Positions 1 through 5,662 of a stretch of DNA of 5,738 bases are shown here, in pieces (the first letter of the stretch is position 1; the number at the start of each line of letters is the position of its first letter). A program made the translations under genes and the position numbers. Under the pieces are notes generated by a model. That model searched no databases and was not told the DNA's origin. It saw only the letters and a list, made by a program, of their open reading frames with translations. Source of the stretch: Gammaproteobacteria bacterium (lineage in GTDB: Bacteria; Pseudomonadota; Gammaproteobacteria; Pseudomonadales; Azotimanducaceae); assembly GCA_009840715.1 (NCBI GenBank), contig VXNE01000304.1, positions 1 through 5,738 on the forward strand, written 5' to 3'.

Positions 1-25
1 CCTCGCAGACGTTCCGTAGTTCCAC
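1..25 (-). CDS. N-terminal fragment of a divergent gene running off the left edge (product unknown)
   Basis: On the minus strand a GTG codon at 25-23 opens a frame reading M-E-L-R-N-V-C-E before the window ends. Eight nucleotides upstream of it lies AAAGGAGG (41-34), a full complement of the 16S rRNA 3' tail. A reasonable sigma-70-type promoter sits about 70 nt further upstream (129-101). Start codon, ribosome site and promoter lie in the right order and spacing, which supports a real gene transcribed away from the DUF3604 gene. Eight residues are far too few to name a product. The alternative is chance: no downstream sequence is available to test the frame. Confidence 0.42.
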
Positions 26-33
26 CTTGGCGG

Positions 34-41
34 CCTCCTTT
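34..41 (-). promoter_or_regulatory. Perfect Shine-Dalgarno for the leftward partial gene, partly within a hairpin
   Basis: Minus-strand AAAGGAGG sits 8 nt before the GTG at 25-23, which decides that start. The same bases fall in a local stem-loop. Plus-strand 31-37 can pair with 43-49 (seven pairs, one G-T wobble) around a 5-nt loop, so part of the ribosome site would be paired in the minus-strand transcript. A second short inverted repeat (14-20 with 61-67, seven pairs) encloses it. Whether these structures matter is unknown; GC-rich sequence forms such pairings easily. Confidence 0.45.
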
Positions 42-100
42 CGGGGCCGGGCCCTACCCGACTACGGCTCAGCTTTCGGGGTCCCAGCGTGGGGGCGCGG

Positions 101-129
101 ATGATGCAGCCCGATGCAACGGTGGTCAA
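101..129 (-). promoter_or_regulatory. Candidate sigma-70-type promoter for the leftward partial gene
   Basis: On the minus strand TTGACC (129-124, five of six matches to TTGACA) is followed after exactly 17 nt by CATCAT (106-101, four of six matches to TATAAT). Transcription would begin near position 94 and give a leader of about 70 nt before the GTG at 25. This is the best -35/-10 pair I found in the window. It comes from pattern matching by eye, and both elements are imperfect. Confidence 0.4.
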
Positions 130-135
130 GAGCCC

Positions 136-188
136 ACTATCGGCTCACCTGTTGGCTCAACGTCCTCCGTGTAGTCCGAACTATCGGC
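136..188. repeat. Pair of 9-bp direct repeats in the divergent intergenic region
   Basis: ACTATCGGC occurs at 136-144 and again at 180-188, 44 bp apart (about four helical turns). A shorter GGCTCA repeat occurs at 142-147 and 154-159. All lie between the candidate leftward promoter and the DUF3604 start. They could be operator half-sites for a regulator shared by the divergent genes, or chance. The rest of 26-254 shows no gene, no RNA and no clear rightward promoter. Confidence 0.22.
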
Positions 189-254
189 GTGCTTGCACCT
201 CGGCGCCGACATCCGACACACTCCTGCGGAGCCAGATTGCGGGGGGCCGGGGTC

Positions 255-2219
255 ATGCGGCGATTCGGATTGCTGCTTCTGAGCGGACTGCTGGCGGCGG
301 GGTGTGCACCGCCTGCCGAACAGGCGCCACCCGAGGAGGGCCCCGCAAGCGACGCGACGGCCACGACCACGGAAGAGGTCCTCGTGGACGCCGGTCCCGC
401 TCCCGAACGCGCAGCGTTCTTCGGCGACCTGCACGTGCACACCGCGTATTCGTACGACGCCTTCGTCTTCGGCACGCGGGCCGACCCGGACGCCGCGCAC
501 GAGTTCGCCAAGGGCAACCCCATCGAGCACCCGGCCGGATTCACGATGCAGCTCGACACGCCGCTCGACTTCCACGGGGTGAGCGACCATGCCAACTATC
601 TCGGCATGCTGCCGGCGATGCTCGATCCCGAGCAACCCGCGTACAACCACCCAGCGGCGGACACCGTGCGCACCGCGAAGACCGCGACCGAGCGGCGCGG
701 CATCTTCAGGGCCCTGCAGCCCTACGTCCGCTACATGGAGGACGCGGACCCCTCCGTGGCCGAGCATCTCGACATGAACGTCGTGCGCTCCGCCTGGTCC
801 GAGATCGTCGCGAGCGCGAACCGCCACGACGACCCCGGGACCTACACGGCCTTCATCGCCTACGAGTACACCTCCGCCGGGGCGGGAGGCATCTACAACA
901 ACCTGCACCGCAACGTGGTGTTCCGCGGCAGCGACGCCCCCGCGGCGCCGTTCTCGCGGCTCGACTCGTTCAACCCCGAGGACCTTTGGGACGTGATGGA
1001 CGCGTGGCGCGCGGACGGCATCGACTCCCTGGCGATCCCGCACAACATGAACGGCTCTGGCGGGCGCATGTTCGAGCTCACCTACTTCGACCGCGAGACG
1101 CCCATCGACGCGGCATACGTGGACCAGCGCGCGCGCAACGAGACGACGGTCGAGATCACACAGACGAAGGGCACCTCCGAGACCCACCCCGCCCTGTCTC
1201 CCAACGACGAGTGGGCCGGCTTCGAGATCATGCCGTACCGGGTCTCGACCTCGATCCTGAGCGAGCCCGAGGGCAGCTACGTGCGCAACGCCCTGCACCG
1301 CGGCCTGGAGATCGCCGAGGGCGGCCTGGCCAACCCCTACAAATTCGGCTTCATCGGTTCGAGCGACACGCACACCGCCGCCGGGGCGTTCAACGAAGAG
1401 ACGTACTGGGACGCCGCGGGCCTGTCGCAGGTGTCCCCCGACCGGCGCGGTTCGGTCCCGGTACTACCCGACAGCGAAGAGGCCGCCGGGGACACCGTCG
1501 ACGACGGCAGCGGTCGGCAGTACCGCCTCGTCACGGCGACCACGCATGGCGCCTCCGGCCTGGCAGGGGTCTGGGCGGAGGCGAACACGCGCGCGTCCCT
1601 GTTCGACGCGATGCGCCGCAGGGAGACCTTCGCCACGTCGGGCCCACGCATCCGCGTGCGGTTCTTCGGCGGCGAGGGCCTCGCCGGGCTGCACCGGGGC
1701 GCCCCGCAACTGGTCGCTACCGCCTCCCGGCGGGGGGGGCCGTGGGGGGGGGCGCTGCCCGCACCCCCCGCCCCGCCGCCGACCTTCCTGGCCTGGGCCG
1801 CCCGCGACCCGCTCGCGGCGCCCCTGCAGCGGATGCAGATCGTGAAGGGCTGGCTCGCGGAAGGGGCGACCGGGGAGATCGTCTACGACGTGGCCTGCTC
1901 CGATGGCCTGACCGTCGATCCGGAGACGCATCGGTGCCCGCCGAACGGCGCCACCGTCGACTTCGCGACGTGCGCCATTAGCGCGGACGTTGGCGCGTCG
2001 GAACTGCAGGTCGTCTGGACCGATCCCGACTTCAACCCAGCACAGCCGGCCTTCTACTACGTGCGCGTCCTCGAGAACCCGACTTGCCGGTGGTCGACCT
2101 GGGATGCCCTGCGCGCCGGCGTGGCGCCGCGGCAGGACTTCGCGGCGGCGATCCAGGAGCGCGCCTGGTCGTCGCCGGTCTGGTACACGGGCGCCGCGGA
2201 GGCGGATCCGGAGAGTTGA
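255..2219 (+). CDS. DUF3604 domain-containing lipoprotein (PHP-like putative metal-dependent hydrolase)
   Basis: This 654-aa protein matches the DUF3604 family, whose members are of uncertain function and resemble PHP-type metal-dependent phosphoesterases. Start ATG 255 is chosen because it gives a textbook lipoprotein signal: MRR, a leucine-rich core, then LAAGC with the acylated Cys at residue 17. A G-rich stretch (241-246) 8 nt upstream could serve as ribosome site. The frame is open further upstream, but starting there would bury the signal. An acidic, Ala/Pro/Thr-rich linker (about 20-50) precedes the domain. Likely metal ligands are FGDLHVHT (H60, H62), SDH (D111, H112), IPHN (H263) and SSDTHT (D371, H373). 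The C-terminus, ending QERAWSSPVWYT plus a short tail, looks complete for the family. It probably sits on the periplasmic side of a membrane. No substrate can be inferred. Residues 492-501 lie in a homopolymer tract and are doubtful (separate entry). Confidence 0.92.
   Translation: MRRFGLLLLSGLLAAGCAPPAEQAPPEEGPASDATATTTEEVLVDAGPAPERAAFFGDLHVHTAYSYDAFVFGTRADPDAAHEFAKGNPIEHPAGFTMQLDTPLDFHGVSDHANYLGMLPAMLDPEQPAYNHPAADTVRTAKTATERRGIFRALQPYVRYMEDADPSVAEHLDMNVVRSAWSEIVASANRHDDPGTYTAFIAYEYTSAGAGGIYNNLHRNVVFRGSDAPAAPFSRLDSFNPEDLWDVMDAWRADGIDSLAIPHNMNGSGGRMFELTYFDRETPIDAAYVDQRARNETTVEITQTKGTSETHPALSPNDEWAGFEIMPYRVSTSILSEPEGSYVRNALHRGLEIAEGGLANPYKFGFIGSSDTHTAAGAFNEETYWDAAGLSQVSPDRRGSVPVLPDSEEAAGDTVDDGSGRQYRLVTATTHGASGLAGVWAEANTRASLFDAMRRRETFATSGPRIRVRFFGGEGLAGLHRGAPQLVATASRRGGPWGGALPAPPAPPPTFLAWAARDPLAAPLQRMQIVKGWLAEGATGEIVYDVACSDGLTVDPETHRCPPNGATVDFATCAISADVGASELQVVWTDPDFNPAQPAFYYVRVLENPTCRWSTWDALRAGVAPRQDFAAAIQERAWSSPVWYTGAAEADPES
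1732..1769 (+). other. G/C homopolymer tract inside the DUF3604 gene, possible sequence error
   Basis: The tract contains eight G (1732-1739), nine G (1744-1752) and six C (1764-1769) in close succession, unlike the rest of the gene. It encodes SRRGGPWGGALPAPP (starting at residue 491). From family knowledge I expect something like Y-R-R-G-V-P-M-G-G-D-L here, so V, M and D appear replaced by G495, W497 and A500. The frame is preserved and the flanking family blocks are intact. Either the assembly carries substitutions in a hard-to-sequence G-run, or this copy has really diverged. The expected motif is recalled, not aligned. Confidence 0.5.
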
Positions 2220-2231
2220 GCAGGCAGGCGC

Positions 2232-3047
2232 CTATTCGGTCGGCCGCGGCACGACCTCGATCTCGAACAGCCGCGGCCAGCGCTTGCCGGTGACGAACAG
2301 CCGGCCCGTTGCCGGGTCGTGGGCGATGCCGTTCATCTCAGCCGTGTCCTCGCGCCGGAATACGACGGGGAGGATGCCGTCGAGGCGCAGCGACCCCACC
2401 AGGCTGCCGTCCGCCGGGTCGATGATGGCGATGGTTTCCGTCTGATAGACGTTCGCGTAGAGCGCATCGCCCACGAACTCGAGTTCGTTGAGGCCGGCGA
2501 CCGGCCCGTCGGGACCGCTCACCGTTACGCGATGCGACTCCCGGAACGTCGCCGGGTCCAGGAAACGCAGCGTTGCCGTGCCGTCGCTCATGACGAGACG
2601 GTCCGCGTCGCCGGCCAGACCCCAGCCTTCGCCGTCGTACGTGAAGTCGTCAAGGACTCGTAACGTGCGGGCGTCGTACACGAAGCCGACGCCTTCCCGC
2701 CACGTGAGCTGGACGAGCCGTTCGCCGACGAGCGCCAGGCCCTCACCGAACAGACCCTCCCCGAGGCGCCGCTCGCGGAGCACCCGGCCCGTCTCCAATT
2801 CGACCTCGCGGACGGTCGAGAAACCGTACCCGCCCGTGCTCTCGAAGAGGCGCCCGTCGCGGAACAGGAGACCCTGGGTGAAGGCTCCGGGGTCGTGTGG
2901 ATAGCTCTGCACGACGCGGTAGCCGTACTCGCCCGGGGCCGGGGCCGGCACCTCGCCGGCCGCGGCCACGGCAGTGAGCACGGCCGCCCACATGGCGTGA
3001 CCGCGTCCGCGGACCGACGGCCCGTCGCTGGAAAGGGGCGCGTGCAT
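2232..3047 (-). CDS. Glutaminyl-peptide cyclotransferase (glutamine cyclotransferase family), probably exported
   Basis: The enzyme should convert N-terminal glutamine of peptides to pyroglutamate, releasing ammonia. The 271-aa protein belongs to the plant/bacterial-type family, a five-bladed beta-propeller unrelated to animal glutaminyl cyclase. Visible blocks are HDPGAFTQGL (51-60), ESTGGYGFS (69-77; its Glu fits the proposed catalytic acid of the family), LTWREG (114-119), EGWGL (140-144), MSDGTATLRFLDP (153-165), LNELEFV (186-192), ANVYQT (198-203) and MNGIAHDPATGRLFVTGKRWPRLFEI (238-263). Residues 12-30 look like a signal peptide, with basic residues at R13 and R15 before a hydrophobic Ala/Val core and a Pro/Ala-rich linker after it. 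Start 3047 keeps that basic region. The internal ATG at 2993 (M19) is the alternative; neither has a good ribosome site. The gene is convergent with the DUF3604 gene and divergent from the CoA-transferase, so it is probably a single transcription unit. Confidence 0.92.
   Translation of the reverse strand: MHAPLSSDGPSVRGRGHAMWAAVLTAVAAAGEVPAPAPGEYGYRVVQSYPHDPGAFTQGLLFRDGRLFESTGGYGFSTVREVELETGRVLRERRLGEGLFGEGLALVGERLVQLTWREGVGFVYDARTLRVLDDFTYDGEGWGLAGDADRLVMSDGTATLRFLDPATFRESHRVTVSGPDGPVAGLNELEFVGDALYANVYQTETIAIIDPADGSLVGSLRLDGILPVVFRREDTAEMNGIAHDPATGRLFVTGKRWPRLFEIEVVPRPTE
2242..2278. terminator. GC-rich inverted repeat at the convergent gene ends, possible weak terminator
   Basis: GGCCGCGGC (2242-2250) and GCCGCGGCC (2270-2278) form a perfect 9-bp inverted repeat around a 19-nt loop. 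It lies inside the last codons of the cyclotransferase gene, just past the DUF3604 stop. The intergenic gap is only 12 bp, so a shared terminator would have to use coding sequence. There is no T-run on either strand, so this is not a standard intrinsic terminator and may only reflect Pro/Arg codon choice. Confidence 0.25.
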
Positions 3048-3105
3048 GCGCGCACCAACATGCCGGACGCACGCTCCCGCGGCAAGCGCGGCGAGGTCGC
3101 TGTGA

Positions 3106-3137
3106 TAGGCTCGCGGCCCTTTGCCAGCCGCAAGGGG
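3106..3137 (+). promoter_or_regulatory. Candidate -10 element and Shine-Dalgarno upstream of the CoA-transferase gene
   Basis: In the 95-bp divergent gap (3048-3142) the plus strand carries TGTGATAGGCT. It contains TAGGCT (3106-3111), which fits a loose TANNNT -10 element, but no recognisable -35 lies 17 nt upstream. Transcription would begin near 3118 and leave a short leader. AAGGGG (3132-3137) sits 5 nt before ATG 3143 and is a good ribosome site. The Shine-Dalgarno is well supported and the promoter is weak. The leftward promoter of the cyclotransferase gene must share this gap, but I could not pick it out. Confidence 0.35.
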
Positions 3138-3142
3138 CCTCC

Positions 3143-4327
3143 ATGACAGACCTCCTGGCCGGCGTCCGCGTGATCGACTTCACCCATGTCCATGCGGGCC
3201 CGCTCTGCACCTATCAGCTCGCCCTGATGGGTGCGGACGTGATCAAGGTGGAGGCGCCCGGCTCGGGGGACCAGATGCGCGCCATGGGGCCCCAACTCGC
3301 GCCGGGGATGTCCCCGGGCTTCCTCGGCCAGAACGCGAACAAGCGGTCGATCGCGGTCGATCTCAAGGCGGAAGCCGGTCTGGCCATCGTGCACGACCTG
3401 CTCGAGACGGCCGATGTCCTCGTGATCAACATGCGCCCGGGCACGGCCGACCGCCTCGGGATCGACTACGACGCGGCCAGGAAGATCAACCCGCGCATCG
3501 TCTACTGCGCCATCTCGGGCTACGGCCAGTCCGGCCCCGAGGCCGACCGGCCCGCCTTCGATCACCTGATCCAGGGCGAGTCGGGCATGTTCCACGCAAC
3601 AGGGACTCCCGAACAGCCCGTTCGCGTGGGTTTCGCCGTCGCCGACGCGGGCACCGCGGTCATCGCGAGTTCCGCCATCAACGGTGCGCTCCTGCGGCGC
3701 GAGCGGACCGGCGCGGGGGCCTTCCTCGACGTCTCGATGCTCGAGTCGTGCATGACCCTCATGGGCCTCAACTACTACGGCTTCCTCGCGACCGGGCGCG
3801 TGGGCCGCCGCGTCGGTCCCCAGCCCCTCGCCGGCGTCGGTTCCGCGGGTACGTTCGAGACCGCCGACGGGACGCTGATGGTCAACGCCAACAGCCACCG
3901 GCTGTTCGTGCGCCTCGCGCAGACGGTGGGGCGGGCCGACCTCCTGGAGGATGAACGGTTCGCCACGCCAGCGGCAGCGCAGCAGAACCGCGTCGTCCTG
4001 CGCAAGATCTTCGCCGACCTCTTCGCCACCGACACCGCGGAGCACTGGGACTGCGTCCTGCGCGAGGGCGGCGTTCCCGCCGGGATCGCCAAGACGCCGC
4101 CCGAGACCGTGCGGCATCCGCAACTCGCGCACCGGGGCAGTCTCGCGACGCTCAGCGGCGTTCCGGGCGTGGACGAACTCACCGTCCTCGGCGCGGGCTT
4201 CACCGTGGACGAGTCGCCCACCACGCCGGAATGCCCGCCGCCGCTGCTTGGCGAACACACCGACGAGATCCTGGCCGAGCTGGGGGCGGACGCGGAAGCG
4301 CTGCGGGCGCAGGGAGTGGTGGCGTAA
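3143..4327 (+). CDS. CaiB/BaiF family (class III) CoA-transferase
   Basis: This 394-aa protein has the usual length and order of family III CoA-transferases, which move CoA between carboxylic acids in the cytoplasm through an aspartyl-CoA thioester. Visible features are the N-terminal LLAGVRVIDFTHVHAGPLCT, GADVIKVE (30-37), QNANKRSIAVDLK (63-75), the DVLVINMRPG/LGIDY region (91-109), ISGYGQSGP (124-132) and D168 in AVADAGTA, which lines up with the catalytic Asp169 of formyl-CoA transferase and CaiB. The C-terminal part includes LLEDERFATPAAAQQNR (267-283) and GGVPAGIAKTPPE (309-321). The donor and acceptor acids cannot be told from sequence. ATG 3143 is supported by AAGGGG 5 nt upstream. It is the first gene of a tight rightward cluster ending in a TcuA-like flavoprotein, which suggests catabolism of a carboxylic acid. 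The protein appears intact. Confidence 0.95.
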   Translation: MTDLLAGVRVIDFTHVHAGPLCTYQLALMGADVIKVEAPGSGDQMRAMGPQLAPGMSPGFLGQNANKRSIAVDLKAEAGLAIVHDLLETADVLVINMRPGTADRLGIDYDAARKINPRIVYCAISGYGQSGPEADRPAFDHLIQGESGMFHATGTPEQPVRVGFAVADAGTAVIASSAINGALLRRERTGAGAFLDVSMLESCMTLMGLNYYGFLATGRVGRRVGPQPLAGVGSAGTFETADGTLMVNANSHRLFVRLAQTVGRADLLEDERFATPAAAQQNRVVLRKIFADLFATDTAEHWDCVLREGGVPAGIAKTPPETVRHPQLAHRGSLATLSGVPGVDELTVLGAGFTVDESPTTPECPPPLLGEHTDEILAELGADAEALRAQGVVA

Positions 4328-4354
4328 ACTCGGGTACGCAGTTCGGGGGTGCCC

Positions 4355-4774
4355 ATGAACGCCCGTCGCGTGTACCGATCGAAGACGACGCCATGGCTCG
4401 TCGGGGTCATGGTCCTCGCGATGGTCGTGCTCGTGGGAAGCCTGTGGACCGCCTGGCGCGACGGCAGCCCGACCGAGTTCGCGATTGCCGCGCCGCTGCA
4501 TCTCCTTGGCCTCGTACTCGTCCTCTCCGGGTTCCATGTCCGCTACTGGATCGCCGACTCGGTCCTGCACGTCCGGGCATCCCTGTTCCGCTGGAGGATC
4601 CCGGTCGACTCGATCATCAGCGTCACGCCTTCGCGGAGCTTTCTAAGTGCGCCGGCGCTGTCCCTCGACCGCCTCGCGATCCTGCACAAGAAAGGCACGG
4701 TCATGATCTCGCCGCGCGACGAGGCGGCGTTCCTGCGTGAGCTCGAGCAGGCCAGGGACCGGGCCAAGAGTTGA
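4355..4774 (+). CDS. Small membrane protein with bacterial PH-like domain (bPH_6 type), first of a tandem pair
   Basis: This is a 139-aa protein of unknown function. After a basic start (MNARRVYRSK) it has two predicted membrane segments at about 14-33 and 43-60. A cytoplasmic-type C-terminal region follows: HVRYWIADSVLHVRASLFRWRIPVDSI (61-87), then SAPALSLDRLAIL (98-110) and ISPRDEAAFLREL (118-130). That order (Y.I....L.I/V...I....I, SPA-S-DR, ISP...F) matches the short bacterial PH-like family PF06713. ATG 4355 is preferred over a GTG at 4349 because a G-run (4345-4349) stands 5 nt before it and the next gene starts with the same MxxRVYRSK pattern. It follows the CoA-transferase stop by 27 nt. 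The domain assignment is from recognised pattern, not a search; the role is unknown. Confidence 0.8.
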   Translation: MNARRVYRSKTTPWLVGVMVLAMVVLVGSLWTAWRDGSPTEFAIAAPLHLLGLVLVLSGFHVRYWIADSVLHVRASLFRWRIPVDSIISVTPSRSFLSAPALSLDRLAILHKKGTVMISPRDEAAFLRELEQARDRAKS

Positions 4775-4778
4775 TGCG

Positions 4779-5225
4779 ATGAGGGGTCGGGTCTACAGGT
4801 CCAAGGTCTCGCCGGTTCTCGTCGGCATCCTGATCCTGATCCTCCCCGTCAACTACATCTTTCTCTGGGAAGCATGGGAGAGCGGTAACGCCACCGAGAT
4901 CGCCGTCGGCACAGTCCTCGTGACGCTGCTCTCCATCGTGGTCCTCGGGTCCCTCAACACGAGGTACTGGATCGACTCGTCCGTCCTGCACATTCGATCC
5001 TTCGTCTTCCGCTGGCGAATCCCGGTGGACACGATCATCCGCATCACGCATTCGGACAGCCTTGGGGCCTCCTGGAAGGCCGGCCTCTCGACCGACATGA
5101 TCACCATCTGGCATCGGCGGGGCAGTGTCGCGATTTCCCCGCGGCGCCGTGCGGACTTTCTCGCGGACCTCGGCAAGGCGAGAGAGGCGCACGGGCTCGA
5201 ACCTGTCCGGGGCGTCCGCGCATGA
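4779..5225 (+). CDS. Small membrane protein with bacterial PH-like domain (bPH_6 type), second of a tandem pair
   Basis: This 148-aa protein is clearly paralogous to the preceding one. It shares the RVYRSK start, two membrane segments (about 11-32 and 41-59), RYWI-S-VLH-R--VFRWRIPVD-II (62-87) and a final ISPRRRADFLADL (119-131). The middle motif has drifted: SAPALSLDRLAI in the first copy is SWKAGLSTDMITI here, so the two copies probably differ in what they bind. It carries an extra basic tail (about 132-148). Start ATG 4779 is 4 nt after the previous stop, with a weak AAGAG 8 nt upstream, and aligns with the first copy. An upstream in-frame GTG at 4737 would overlap the first gene by 38 nt and is less likely. 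Its stop overlaps the next start as ATGA, implying translational coupling. Function unknown. Confidence 0.8.
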   Translation: MRGRVYRSKVSPVLVGILILILPVNYIFLWEAWESGNATEIAVGTVLVTLLSIVVLGSLNTRYWIDSSVLHIRSFVFRWRIPVDTIIRITHSDSLGASWKAGLSTDMITIWHRRGSVAISPRRRADFLADLGKAREAHGLEPVRGVRA

Positions 5226-5662
5226 CCCATGTCATCGTCGTCGGCGGCGGAAACGCGGCCCTCTGCGCCGCGATCTCCGCCCGCGAGCGGGGCGCCGAGG
5301 TCACGGTCCTCGAACGCGCGCCGTTCGAGCAGCGGGGCGGCAATTCGCGCTTCACGGCCGGCGGCATGCGCGTCGTCTACGACGGCAACGCCGACATGCA
5401 GGCGCTGATGCCGGACCTGACCGAGGACGAACTGGCCCGGACCGACTTCGGCTCCTACCCCCGCGACCGTTTCTACGACGACATGGGCCGCATCACGGAG
5501 TACCGGACGGATCCGGACCTGGCCGGCAAGCTGATCGACGACAGCTTCGACACCCTGCGCTGGATGTCCGGCCACGGCGTGCGTTTCCTGCCCATGTACG
5601 GGCGGCAGTCGTTCGAGACCGACGGCCGCGTGCGCTTCTGGGGCGGCCTGACGGTGGAGGCG
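5222..5662 (+). CDS. TcuA-like FAD-dependent dehydrogenase (fumarate reductase/succinate dehydrogenase flavoprotein family), 3'-truncated
   Basis: Only the first 147 residues are genomic. The N-terminus has a Rossmann FAD-binding motif, VIVVGGGNAALCAA (4-17), a beta-strand ending at E32 (VTVLER) that would bind the FAD ribose, and RGGNSRFTAGGMR (38-50), typical of the flavoprotein family often labelled FAD-dependent tricarballylate dehydrogenase TcuA. Known members oxidise tricarballylate to cis-aconitate, but close relatives use other substrates, so the substrate is open. Family members run about 450-500 residues, so roughly two thirds is missing, including the rest of the FAD domain and the catalytic domain. 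The apparent TAA at 5666-5668 lies in sequencing-adapter sequence and is not a real stop. The start overlaps the previous stop (ATGA). A CoA-transferase three genes upstream fits a carboxylic-acid pathway. Confidence 0.85.

Noticed and set aside
14..67. Nested inverted repeats at the left edge as a structured RNA or riboswitch
   Set aside because: The stems are only seven pairs each in very GC-rich DNA, with no recognisable conserved core. The pairing is mentioned only in relation to the ribosome site it overlaps.
191..222. Rightward promoter for the DUF3604 gene (TTGCAC with CACACT 18 nt downstream)
   Set aside because: It has only about half-matches to both consensus elements, no better than background in this region.
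114..254. N-terminal extension of the DUF3604 protein to an upstream ATG
   Set aside because: It would add 47 residues ahead of a perfect lipoprotein signal peptide. ATG 255 places the lipobox Cys at residue 17, as expected.
89..1981. Long plus-strand open frame (630 codons) over the DUF3604 gene
   Set aside because: Its product is Arg-rich low-complexity sequence with no recognisable motif, while the +1-shifted frame gives an intact DUF3604 protein.
2588..4570. Very long open frame on the minus strand (about 660 codons) spanning the CoA-transferase and part of the cyclotransferase gene
   Set aside because: It is a shadow produced by high GC content. The translation is Arg/Gly/His-rich with no domain, and it overlaps two well-recognised genes in other frames.
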